From the NCBI RefSeq assembly GCF_000969835.1, contig NZ_KQ033913.1, forward strand, positions 124,001 through 188,000: a stretch of 64,000 nt of DNA, written 5' to 3'. Below, piece by piece: positions 23,233 to 31,094 of this stretch. Source of the stretch: Parabacteroides goldsteinii DSM 19448 = WAL 12034. GTDB taxonomy: Bacteria > Bacteroidota > Bacteroidia > Bacteroidales > Tannerellaceae. Numbering within the stretch: position 1 is the stretch's first letter; every line of letters begins with the position of its first letter. A program made the position numbers and the translations under genes. The notes below the pieces were generated by a model. The model saw nothing but the letters and a program-made list of their open reading frames with translations, did not search any database and was not told where the DNA came from.

Positions 23233-25689
23233 TTAGATGAACAGGTTTACGTTTGCATCTTCCGCCCGTTCAAGATAAGTGGCTACTCCGCCAAGCGTGA
23301 CATTGTCCATCAGTTCCTCTTTTTTGACACCCATCACATCCATACTCATGGTGCAGGCTATCATTTCGACACCGTTCTCAGCGGCTTGAGCGATGAGGCT
23401 TTCCAGGCTGTCGATATGCTTTTTCTTCATAATGAGGCGCATCATCCAACTTCCGGCACCACCCATATTCATTTTTGATAGTTTCAGTTTACCGCTGTGG
23501 GCGGGAAGCATCCAGCCGAACATTTTGCCGAATATATCTTTTGAAACAGACGGTTTCTGCCGTTTCTTGATGACATTCAGTCCCCAGAAAGTGAAGAACA
23601 TGGTTACTTTCTTGCCGGTCGAGGCGGCTCCGTTGGCAATAACGAAGGAGGCAAGGGCCTTATCCAGGTCGTCACTGAATACAATCAACGTCTTGTTGTC
23701 CGCACCGTTCACCATTTTACAGGAACTTTTAGGTTCACCTTTTTCGATTGTAGCATGGATGACTCCCGATTTATTCTCAACTCCGACCAGCTGTGCTCCG
23801 GTCATATTGCACCAGGCGGCTACATCTTTCCCGAATCCCTGGTCGGTGGCGGTTATCAGAAGACGGTCACCTGTATTTATCTCAGCATAATGTTTTTTCA
23901 GCTGCATGACTGGACCGGGGCATTGAAGACCGCAGGCATCAATCCGGATAGTCTGTTGTGAGGGAGAAGAAGATGCGGCGGCGGTAGACGTTTTTGGTGT
24001 CATTGCTGTTTGGGAATTGCCTTCTGTTTGTTTGGAAGCTATTCCGGCTGTCGCTGCACTCCATGTTTTGAATCCTCCCGACAGGTTCTTTACATTTTTA
24101 TAACCATGCTGAACCAAAATGCGGTAAGCCAGATATCCGCGTAATCCGATGGCACAAGTCACTACGATTGGTCTGTCGGTTGGCAGTTCCGGCAGGCGGT
24201 TGCGCAGTTCGTCGACCGGGATATTGATAGCTCCCGGTATGGAACCCAGGTTATATTCGTCGGCAGTGCGTACATCGACCAACAGGGAATTGCTGCCCAG
24301 CTGTGCTATGTCGCGCCAGTTAATGGTTTCGACCTTTTTGGTAAGGATATTCTCTGCAACATAACCAGCCATGTTGACGGGGTCTTTGGCTGACGAATAA
24401 GGAGGTGCGTAGGCCTGTTCCAGTTCGGTCAGGTCGTAGACTGTTCCTTTGCGTTGTATTACCTGGGCAAGCATTTCGATTCGTTTGTCTACTCCGTCGA
24501 ATCCAACAATCTGGGCACCGTATAACTGTCCGTTGTCCGGTGAGAATACTATTTTTATAGACATCGGAACGGCTCCCGGATAATAACCGGCGTGCGAAGC
24601 CGAGTGGGTGTATGATGACTGATAGGGGATGCCTTCCCGTTTCAGTAACTTGGCATTGGCACCGGTGGCAGCGACCGTAATATCAAACACTTTGGCAATA
24701 GAAGTGCCTGTCGTACCTTTATAAGTTTCGCGATTGCCGAATACGATATTATCGGCTACGATACGTCCCTGTTTGTTCGCCGGACCAGCCAGCGGGATTA
24801 AAGCCGGTTTGCCTGTTACCGGATTGAGCACTTCGACAGCATCTCCCAGGGCATAAATGTCCGGGTCGGAGGTCTGCATATAATCGTTTACGGCAATCCC
24901 TCCCAGGGCTCCGATGGCCAGTCCGGCTTCTTTGGCCAGCTTTGTTTCAGGGCGTACACCGATACTGAGGATAACCAGGTCTGTCGGAATCTGTTTGCCG
25001 CTCTTCAGGTGGACGATGATACCTCCGTCTGTCTCTTCAAAACGTAATACGCCGTCTTCCAGACGCAGGTCTACCTTTTTTTCAATCAGTTGCTGATGTA
25101 CGATAGCGGCCATTGAATAATCGAGCGGAGCCATTACCTGGTTAGCCATCTCGACAACGGCGATATCAAGACCCTGATCGTGCAGGTTTTCGGCCATTTC
25201 GAGTCCGATGAATCCACCGCCTACAACTACTGCATGGCGGGGATGCTCCTGATCTATATACTTTTTGATCGTATCGGTATCGGGTACGTTGCGTAGGGTG
25301 AATATCTTTTTGCTGTCGATACCTTCGATGCCGGGACGCAAAGGTTCGGCTCCCGGAGAGAGTACCAGTTTGTCATAGCTTTCGGTATAAGACTGTCCGG
25401 TGCGGAGATTCTTCACTTCTACGTTTTTTTCTTTGGGATGGATAACGGTAACTTCCTGCTCGGTCCGTATATCAATATTGAAACGGGCGGTAAAACCTTC
25501 GGCGGTTTGTACGAACAATTTATCACGTTCTGCAATGACGCCACCGATATAATAAGGTAGTCCGCAATTGGCATATGATACATATTTGCCCCGTTCAAAC
25601 AGGATAATGTCTGCATTTTCGTCCATTCTTCTCAGACGTGCGGCGGCTGTTGCTCCGCCGGCTACTCCTCCGATTACTAAATATTTCAT
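23233..25689 (-). CDS. CoA-disulfide reductase-like fusion with rhodanese, TusA and DsrE-like domains
   Basis: The 818-residue protein joins four parts. First is an FAD/NAD(P)H pyridine-nucleotide reductase (residues 1-450) with FAD motif GGVAGGATAAARLRR and active Cys in YANCGLPYY (C42), as in CoA-disulfide reductases. Second is a rhodanese domain (about 455-545) with C512 in TCAIGLRG. Third is a TusA domain (about 580-650) with CGLQCPGP (C590). Last is a DsrE-like domain (about 665-818) with ACTMSMDVMG. This is a persulfide or sulfur-relay enzyme set in one chain. An upstream ATG at 25719 adds 10 poor residues; MKYLVIGG is the better start. A MarR regulator lies 66 bases upstream on the same strand. 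Confidence 0.92.
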   Translation of the reverse strand: MKYLVIGGVAGGATAAARLRRMDENADIILFERGKYVSYANCGLPYYIGGVIAERDKLFVQTAEGFTARFNIDIRTEQEVTVIHPKEKNVEVKNLRTGQSYTESYDKLVLSPGAEPLRPGIEGIDSKKIFTLRNVPDTDTIKKYIDQEHPRHAVVVGGGFIGLEMAENLHDQGLDIAVVEMANQVMAPLDYSMAAIVHQQLIEKKVDLRLEDGVLRFEETDGGIIVHLKSGKQIPTDLVILSIGVRPETKLAKEAGLAIGALGGIAVNDYMQTSDPDIYALGDAVEVLNPVTGKPALIPLAGPANKQGRIVADNIVFGNRETYKGTTGTSIAKVFDITVAATGANAKLLKREGIPYQSSYTHSASHAGYYPGAVPMSIKIVFSPDNGQLYGAQIVGFDGVDKRIEMLAQVIQRKGTVYDLTELEQAYAPPYSSAKDPVNMAGYVAENILTKKVETINWRDIAQLGSNSLLVDVRTADEYNLGSIPGAINIPVDELRNRLPELPTDRPIVVTCAIGLRGYLAYRILVQHGYKNVKNLSGGFKTWSAATAGIASKQTEGNSQTAMTPKTSTAAASSSPSQQTIRIDACGLQCPGPVMQLKKHYAEINTGDRLLITATDQGFGKDVAAWCNMTGAQLVGVENKSGVIHATIEKGEPKSSCKMVNGADNKTLIVFSDDLDKALASFVIANGAASTGKKVTMFFTFWGLNVIKKRQKPSVSKDIFGKMFGWMLPAHSGKLKLSKMNMGGAGSWMMRLIMKKKHIDSLESLIAQAAENGVEMIACTMSMDVMGVKKEELMDNVTLGGVATYLERAEDANVNLFI

Positions 25690-25728
25690 CTTACTTTCTT
25701 TGTTATTGTTATTATACATATTTTCTAA

Positions 25729-25747
25729 TGGAAAATAAATAAGTAAA
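25729..25747. promoter_or_regulatory. Candidate MarR-family operator
   Basis: TATTTTC-TAATG-GAAAATA is a 7-bp inverted repeat in the 66-base gap before the oxidoreductase gene. A related text, TAGTGGAAAATA, occurs near 26179-26190 between the divergent MarR and cupin genes, which would fit one regulator binding both. Confidence 0.45.
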
Positions 25748-25755
25748 AAAAGGGA

Positions 25756-26121
25756 TTATCCCTTTTCCATACATTGTTGCAGTTTTCCGAACAGGCCGTC
25801 GAAACGTAATTCGGCATTCATCATTTTCTGTACTTTTTCTTTTCCTTTCGGGGTAAGAGAAAAGAACATCTGCCGTTTATCTTCCTTACTCATCGTACGG
25901 TCGATAAAGCCTTTGTTCTCAACGGAAGTGATTACTTTGGATACACGTGAGTTCGATAATCCGATATATTCACAGATGGTGCCTGCTGATTTGGGCTGGT
26001 TGTCTTTCAGGCAGCAAAGCAGCATTGCTTCGTTGATTGTAATTTCATGAACGTCTGAAAAAGCCTTTTCAAACTGATATAATGTTTTGTATATGTCTTT
26101 GATTACGCAGATTGCTTCCAT
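25756..26121 (-). CDS. MarR-family transcriptional regulator
   Basis: The 121-residue protein has the winged-helix pattern of MarR proteins: LLCCLKDNQPKSAGTICEYI for helices 2-3, then the recognition helix in LSNSRVSKVITSVENKGFID and the wing KEDKRQMFFSLTPKGKEKV. There is a cluster of two Cys (residues 31-32, LLCCL) that may sense oxidants or persulfide, which is speculation. It lies upstream of the sulfur-relay oxidoreductase and divergent from a cupin gene, so control of these two genes is likely. Confidence 0.85.
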   Translation of the reverse strand: MEAICVIKDIYKTLYQFEKAFSDVHEITINEAMLLCCLKDNQPKSAGTICEYIGLSNSRVSKVITSVENKGFIDRTMSKEDKRQMFFSLTPKGKEKVQKMMNAELRFDGLFGKLQQCMEKG

Positions 26122-26291
26122 GTCGTATTCTTTATTAATGATGCAAAGATAGATAATATTTTTAATATTGATATTGTTTAGTGGAAAATATTTTATCCGG
26201 CTTGTTGAAGGGTAGTTGAGAACAAATGTTTTTCATCTGTTGTTTTAAGAAAAACAGAATTGATTATTATAAACCAGTAAATAGAAAAGAT

Positions 26292-26618
26292 ATGGAAAAA
26301 TTATTTCAAAAAGGAGTTGTAGTCGATTTAAGCAATTTGGTTGATTATTCAGCGGGTGGGGTTGTCAGCAAACAAATCGTGAAAAGTGCAGCAGGTAACA
26401 TTACTCTGTTTTCTTTTGATAAAGGGGAAGGACTGAGTGAACATACCGCACCTTTTGATGCTCTGGTACAAATACTGGAAGGTGAAATGGAAATCGTTGT
26501 CGATGGAAATCATTCCCGGATGAAAGCAGGGGAGTCGTTGGTGCTTCCTGCCAATGTACCGCATGCTTTAACAGCGGTGCAACGTTTTAAAATGCTTCTG
26601 ACAATGATTAAGGAATAA
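26292..26618 (+). CDS. Small cupin-domain protein
   Basis: From the ATG at 26292 the product has 108 residues: one cupin barrel with LSEHTAPFDALVQILEGEME (motif 1, with H and E ligand candidates) and LPANVPHAL (motif 2). An upstream in-frame ATG at 26226 would add 22 residues that do not look like a cupin. Small proteins of this kind often bind a metal and have no known enzyme role. It is divergent from the MarR gene. A bidirectional terminator follows. Confidence 0.85.
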   Translation: MEKLFQKGVVVDLSNLVDYSAGGVVSKQIVKSAAGNITLFSFDKGEGLSEHTAPFDALVQILEGEMEIVVDGNHSRMKAGESLVLPANVPHALTAVQRFKMLLTMIKE

Positions 26619-26622
26619 ATAA

Positions 26623-26654
26623 AAAAGAGACAAGGCTGGAACCCTGTCTCTTTT
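26623..26654. terminator. Bidirectional terminator
   Basis: AAAAGAGACA (26623-26632) pairs with TGTCTCTTTT (26645-26654) between the cupin gene and the convergent dihydroorotate dehydrogenase-like gene. T-runs are on both strands. Confidence 0.85.
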
Positions 26655-26675
26655 CTGTTTTATCAGATTTGTTTC

Positions 26676-27653
26676 TTAGTCTCTGTTTGAGAAGTATTTC
26701 ATGAACTGTGAACGTTCATACATGGCCGGATCGGGGATATTGGCATAATTCAGTTTACCCTGGAATTGTGCCAGATTCTGATAATGTGTCTGGTGCATCC
26801 ATTCTTCAATACAAGTAAGTACCTGTGATATGATTTCGCCGCCATGAGTATATAATGCGCTGCACATCTGTACGGCAGAAGCTCCTGCCAACAGGCATTT
26901 GATAACGTCTTCCCAATCGTGGATACCGGTTGACGAAGCGATGCTTATTCCGGGAACCTTACCTGAAATGATTGCCGTCCAGCGGATTGTGTCGCTCAGG
27001 TCGGAGTGGTTGCTGAATACGTTGCCCGATACTATCTGCATATTGTTGATGTCGATGTCCGGCTGGTAAAAGCGGTTGAACATCACTACGCCATCTGCCC
27101 CATTAACCTTTAATGTATTAACCAGTGCCGGAATGTTTCCGACGTTCTTCCCGATTTTCATGATAACGGGTATTGAAACCGTTTCCTTTACTTTCCGGAT
27201 GATGTTGACGTAAAGGTCACGAATCTCGTCGGGATTGTATTCCAGACTCGTTTTAAGAAAATAGACATTCAGTTCAAGTGCGTCGGCTCCTGCCAGCTCT
27301 ATCTGACGGGCAAAGTCAATCCACACATCAGACTTGTAACAGTTGATGCTGGCAATGATAGGAATGGTACACTGTTCTTTTGTCTTTTTTATCAGTTCCA
27401 GATAGTTGTTTACCTGGTTTGCTTTTACATAACCACGGATATAATCGGCAGCTTCCGGATAGTCTGAATCCTGCATAAGCGAATCGCTTTGCATTTCAAT
27501 TTGTTCTTCAAAAAGAGATTTGAGAACAATCGCTCCGGCACCTGCCTTTTCGAATTCCTTGTTTCGCTCAGGGTTGTTTGTCAGACCTGAACTTCCTACA
27601 ATTAACGGATTACGAAGTGTTAGTCCCGCATATTGGGTTTTAATGTCAATCAT
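26676..27653 (-). CDS. Dihydroorotate dehydrogenase-like FMN protein
   Basis: The 325-residue TIM-barrel protein starts IDIKTQYAGLTLRNPLIVGS and contains GAGAIVLKSLFEEQ, PVIMKIGKNVGN (Lys of the flavin site), NGADGVVMFNRF and the phosphate-binding end ASSTGIHDWEDVIKCLLAGA. This group resembles class 1 PyrD but usually stands beside a separate true pyrD, so the substrate may differ. In Bacteroidetes it is annotated as dihydroorotate dehydrogenase-like protein. It forms a run with yggS-like and DUF4494 genes on the same strand (20-base gap). Confidence 0.85.
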   Translation of the reverse strand: MIDIKTQYAGLTLRNPLIVGSSGLTNNPERNKEFEKAGAGAIVLKSLFEEQIEMQSDSLMQDSDYPEAADYIRGYVKANQVNNYLELIKKTKEQCTIPIIASINCYKSDVWIDFARQIELAGADALELNVYFLKTSLEYNPDEIRDLYVNIIRKVKETVSIPVIMKIGKNVGNIPALVNTLKVNGADGVVMFNRFYQPDIDINNMQIVSGNVFSNHSDLSDTIRWTAIISGKVPGISIASSTGIHDWEDVIKCLLAGASAVQMCSALYTHGGEIISQVLTCIEEWMHQTHYQNLAQFQGKLNYANIPDPAMYERSQFMKYFSNRD

Positions 27654-27673
27654 GTCAGATTCAATTTAATGTG

Positions 27674-28342
27674 TTAGTACTCGCGTTCGCCGAAAATACT
27701 GGTTCCAACCCGTATCATGGTGCTACCCTGGCGAATGGCAACCGGATAATCGTGACTCATTCCCATAGATAGTACTGCAAAATTATCATTTCCTATGAAA
27801 TATATAGCTTTTAATTCGCTGAAAAGTTCATGTAAGATGTGAAATTCCTGTTCGATGAGCGCAATGTCATCGGTATAGGTCGCCATTCCCATCAATCCGC
27901 ATATCTGAATATTGCCTAGTTCGGCAAGTTGTTCGTTTTGCAGAAGCTCACGGCACTCGTCAGGACTTAGTCCGTGTTTGGTCTCTTCCTGAGCAACATG
28001 TATCTCCAGTAATACACGGATTATACGGTTGTTTTTTGCGGCTTGTTTATTTACTTCCTGTAATAATTTCAGTGAGTCGATGCTATGGATTGTATGGATA
28101 AATGGCGCAATATCTTTCACTTTATTGCTTTGCAGCGGACCGATAAAATGCCATTCGATATCACCCGGTAGTACTTTTTGTTTAGCCGTCAGCTCCTGTG
28201 CCCTGCTTTCGCCAAAGACACGCTGGCCAGCATTGTAGGCCTCCATCAATGCTTCTGCCGGATGAAACTTGGACACGGCTACCAATGTGACGTTTGCCGG
28301 TAGCGATGCCTTTAACTGTACTATGTTCTGGGAGATACTCAT
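27674..28342 (-). CDS. YggS/PROSC-family PLP-binding protein
   Basis: The 222-residue protein has the pyridoxal-phosphate lysine in LVAVSKFHPAE (K25), then ESRAQELTAK, WHFIGPLQSNK and LSMGMSHDYPVAI with the phosphate-binding end RVGTSIFGER. These proteins keep pyridoxal phosphate in balance and have no confirmed enzyme activity. The start overlaps the stop of the DUF4494 gene as ATGA (28339-28342). Confidence 0.93.
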   Translation of the reverse strand: MSISQNIVQLKASLPANVTLVAVSKFHPAEALMEAYNAGQRVFGESRAQELTAKQKVLPGDIEWHFIGPLQSNKVKDIAPFIHTIHSIDSLKLLQEVNKQAAKNNRIIRVLLEIHVAQEETKHGLSPDECRELLQNEQLAELGNIQICGLMGMATYTDDIALIEQEFHILHELFSELKAIYFIGNDNFAVLSMGMSHDYPVAIRQGSTMIRVGTSIFGEREY

Positions 28343-28848
28343 GCTTCCTGTGCTTTGTCCTCAGCCTGTTTTTTCTGTTCGGCAATCAGTTCTTCTCCTG
28401 ATTTGGGCGTTTTGTCATCATTGACGGAGAAAGGGAATACGTCCATCAGCATGGTTTCTGTAACCGAAGCGATTGTGTAATCGGCCATGGTGCCTTTCAT
28501 GCCTTCTTCCAGTACGGCGATGGCTTCTTTCAGTGTGCAAGCCTGTGCAAGCATCTGTGCAGCCGTTTTCTTTTCAGCGCCGCTTTTTTCATCGAGTGTG
28601 ATGAAATATACTTTAATTTTGTAGAAACGGTCGCCGTTTTCGTTGAAGAACAATTCTGAAAGACGGGCACGTTTGATGTCAGTAACAGTAAATTCGCCGG
28701 ATATGAACGGGCGTATTTCTTCAATGATACGGGCTTCCGCTTCTGTGAAAGAGAGGGCGTCGACCAGATAAGGTTCTGTTACTTTCTTTTGCATTCCGTT
28801 CTCCAGTACTTTTTCAAAGGAGACTTTACATTCAAACCAACTGTGCAT
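28339..28848 (-). CDS. DUF4494 protein
   Basis: With a start at 28848 the product has 169 residues and begins MHSWFECKVSFEKVLENG, the usual N-terminus of DUF4494. An earlier in-frame ATG at 28959 would add 37 residues with no family resemblance. The body is acidic and ends in an Ala/Gln/Glu-rich helix (EELIAEQKKQAEDKAQEA). The family is restricted to Bacteroidetes and has no known role; linkage to yggS-like genes is typical in my recollection. The region 28849-29132 upstream holds only the terminator of ndk. Confidence 0.85.
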   Translation of the reverse strand: MHSWFECKVSFEKVLENGMQKKVTEPYLVDALSFTEAEARIIEEIRPFISGEFTVTDIKRARLSELFFNENGDRFYKIKVYFITLDEKSGAEKKTAAQMLAQACTLKEAIAVLEEGMKGTMADYTIASVTETMLMDVFPFSVNDDKTPKSGEELIAEQKKQAEDKAQEA

Positions 28849-29074
28849 ATTGTTTTCTTTTAATTTTTTGTCTGTACTCGTGTTTAAAATACAGTACAAA
28901 TATAGGTCCAATTCGGGAATAATACAACTGCAAGTAATTTCTTTATTTTTTCGGAACATTTCATAGAATGGGCTTGTTTATATAATGTAGTGTGTTTTTC
29001 ATGGTATTAGATTTTTAGATTAGTAATGAGGTTGTTCATCCGGTTCGGGAGGATAGGATGATATCGTAGAAATA

Positions 29075-29118
29075 AAAAAGCCGGAAAAGAGTCTATGATT
29101 TCTCTTTTCCGGCTTTTT
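29075..29118 (-). terminator. Terminator after ndk
   Basis: AAAAAGCCGGAAAAGAG (29075-29091) pairs perfectly with CTCTTTTCCGGCTTTTT (29102-29118), a 17-bp stem. On the minus strand it ends in a T-run and lies 15 bases after the ndk stop. Confidence 0.9.
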
Positions 29119-29132
29119 GTTTACTTTATCTC

Positions 29133-29594
29133 TCAGAATTCATCGTTTGCATAAAGACTGAGCAGGTTTTTTGTCTCATAACTAAATAATTCATCCTCAT
29201 TGAAAAATCTTTTCAATTCGATTGCGGCTGTTTCCGGTGAATCGGAGGCATGTACGATATTTTCCTGTACACTCATGCTGTAGTCTCCGCGGATGGTTCC
29301 CGGGGCGGCATTTCTTCCATTGGTTGATCCGGCCAGCGTACGCACTACATTTACCGCATCGACTCCTTTCCAGCAACAAACAATCACAGGGCATACAGCC
29401 ATTGCGTCTTTAACCCTTTGAAAAAAAGACCTTTCTTTCAGGTGAGCGTAATGTTCGCTTAAAATCTCATCCGTCAACCAGGTCATTTTCATGCCTTCCA
29501 ATATCAATCCCTTTTTTTCAAAACGGGCAATTATTTCACCAATCAGACCTCGCTGGATGGTGCATGGTTTTAATATAACAAGTGTTCTTTCCAT
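29133..29594 (-). CDS. ndk: Nucleoside diphosphate kinase
   Basis: The 153-residue product is a complete Ndk: TLVILKPCTIQRGLIGEII at the N-terminus, the nucleotide-binding TLAGSTNGRNAAPGTIRGDY, and the catalytic His in ENIVHASDS (H115; most relatives have HGSDS). Lys at ILKP (residue 9) and Arg residues of the active site are present. The C-terminal part (about 135-153) is somewhat longer than in E. coli. It transfers the gamma phosphate between nucleoside di- and triphosphates. Confidence 0.96.
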   Translation of the reverse strand: MERTLVILKPCTIQRGLIGEIIARFEKKGLILEGMKMTWLTDEILSEHYAHLKERSFFQRVKDAMAVCPVIVCCWKGVDAVNVVRTLAGSTNGRNAAPGTIRGDYSMSVQENIVHASDSPETAAIELKRFFNEDELFSYETKNLLSLYANDEF

Positions 29595-30213
29595 ACTTTT
29601 TTCTTTTTATAAGGTTCAACGAATATTTCTACTAGCGCAATTTATCCCAAAGATAGTATATTTATTCACAATTAGTTAATTTATAGTATAATAATGTGTA
29701 AAAGTGAGATGAAAAAATGAAGTTTTCTCAATACACAAGTAATTATTTACTAAAGTAGAATCCCAGAGTTCTTGTTCTTTCTATTCCTTGCTGCGCCTAA
29801 TAGAATAACTTCTTAGCTTTTAACTTAAATACTTATATCCATATCACTTTATTCCTTGAATTTTTTCTCTTGGTGTAATTTTTACAATCTCTTTTTTATT
29901 CTCAAAAAAATGTCTGTCTTGTCCGAAGACGGCCTGTTATTTGCTTCTGATATGTGAATCATTAAAAATTAATTTTTTGTTGATCGATAATTGTATCTAA
30001 TGTTTTCATAATGAGAGTGTAATGGTGGATAAAATATTCCTTCAGAACACAAACAGTATTAATATTAGATGTTTCAATACACATTTTTCTTATGTATTTA
30101 GAACAAACAACTATAAATAAACAATTTAGCTTAGATTTTATTCACCTGGATTGCATTGTTTAACAATTGGGACACATGTTCTTCGGGCGACAAAAAACTT
30201 AATATTTCTATAA
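29595..30213. other. Gene-free AT-rich interval
   Basis: No credible gene was found in these 619 bases. Two short dyads stand out: TTCTATT/AATAGAA (29779-29805, 13-base loop) and GTCTT-GTCCG-AAGAC (about 29914-29928). Both could be chance. The interval lies downstream of the invertase gene and upstream of ndk, so both flanking genes point away from or into it without sharing a promoter that I can see, apart from the ndk start. Confidence 0.5.
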
Positions 30214-30816
30214 TCAGTCTAACTCCGGGTTCATCCTCATGAAATCTCTTAAAGTTTGTCTGTTTACTCCTAACTTTTTACTGATGTACAATCTGGTTTT
30301 CTTTTCTTCCAGAAGTTTACGAATGAGATTTTCTTTACCGGACAGTTTGTACTGTTCCGACTTTCCCCCCTTGGGACGACCTAGTTTTGTCCCTTCTTTT
30401 TTCTTTCGTGCCAACGCTTCTTTTGTACGTTGAGAAATCAGGTTACGTTCTATCTCGGCACTCAGGCTGAAAGCAAAGGCCAGGATTTTGCTGTTGATGT
30501 TGTTTCCCAACTCATAGCGTTCTTTTACTGTTATCACGAAAATGTCTCTCTCCATGCATTGATGGAGGAAGCTCATAACCTGCATCAGGTTACGACCTAA
30601 ACGGGATAACTCAGTTGTAATCAAGATGTCTCCTTTACGGATTTGCTTGATTAACCGTCCTAGTTGCCGTTCTGCAACATCTGTTGTTCCACTGATTGTT
30701 TCTTCTACCCAGCGATCAATACGCATGCTTTTGGCTTTTGCGAACTTTTCAATTTCAAATCGCTGATTTTCAGTACTCTGCTTATCCGTACTGACTCTTA
30801 CATAACCGTATATCAT
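30214..30816 (-). CDS. Mpi-like serine recombinase (DNA invertase)
   Basis: The 200-residue protein has the resolvase/invertase catalytic domain: the nucleophile Ser in YGYVRVSTDKQ (S9), ETISGTTD, ELSRLGRNLMQVMSFL and LSAEIERNLISQRTKEAL. A short helix-turn-helix follows (KKTRLYISKKLGVNRQTLR). It strongly resembles Mpi of Bacteroides fragilis, which inverts the promoters of capsule operons. Here it sits next to fkp and 4 kb before a capsule operon. Which DNA it inverts is unknown: a site pair near the capsule promoter (34487-34827) is only a weak candidate. Confidence 0.88.
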   Translation of the reverse strand: MIYGYVRVSTDKQSTENQRFEIEKFAKAKSMRIDRWVEETISGTTDVAERQLGRLIKQIRKGDILITTELSRLGRNLMQVMSFLHQCMERDIFVITVKERYELGNNINSKILAFAFSLSAEIERNLISQRTKEALARKKKEGTKLGRPKGGKSEQYKLSGKENLIRKLLEEKKTRLYISKKLGVNRQTLRDFMRMNPELD

Positions 30817-31002
30817 ACAATTGAATATTAAATGAATAACTAAAGATACGTTAGAAAACTAAATGATAGGGGGTGATTAGTAAAAACCAACGTTTTTTAT
30901 CGTCAACTGGATATGTAAGTTGCTTTTCACTACAAATATGAATATAATAATTTAAACCAATGGCATATTGAATGGTAAAATTAAATTAAAATTTAACTTA
31001 CG

Positions 31003-31034
31003 TGTGATCATAATGGAAGGAAAAACTACTTTTG
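31003..31034 (+). promoter_or_regulatory. Promoter for fkp
   Basis: TGTG (31003-31006), 20 bases, TACTTTTG (31027-31034) fit the Bacteroidales promoter with one weak base. The start of fkp lies 61 bases further on. Confidence 0.55.
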
Positions 31035-31094
31035 TGATAAAGATAGAATAACTAGGCAGGAATGATTTCATCGTTTCCTGATACATATATAAAT

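Noticed and set aside
29779..29805. TTCTATT/AATAGAA dyad as a crossover site of the invertase
   Set aside because: It is a single short dyad in AT-rich DNA with no partner copy in inverted orientation nearby.
30817..31094. Invertible segment between the invertase and fkp genes
   Set aside because: No inverted repeats longer than 7-8 bases flank the fkp promoter here.
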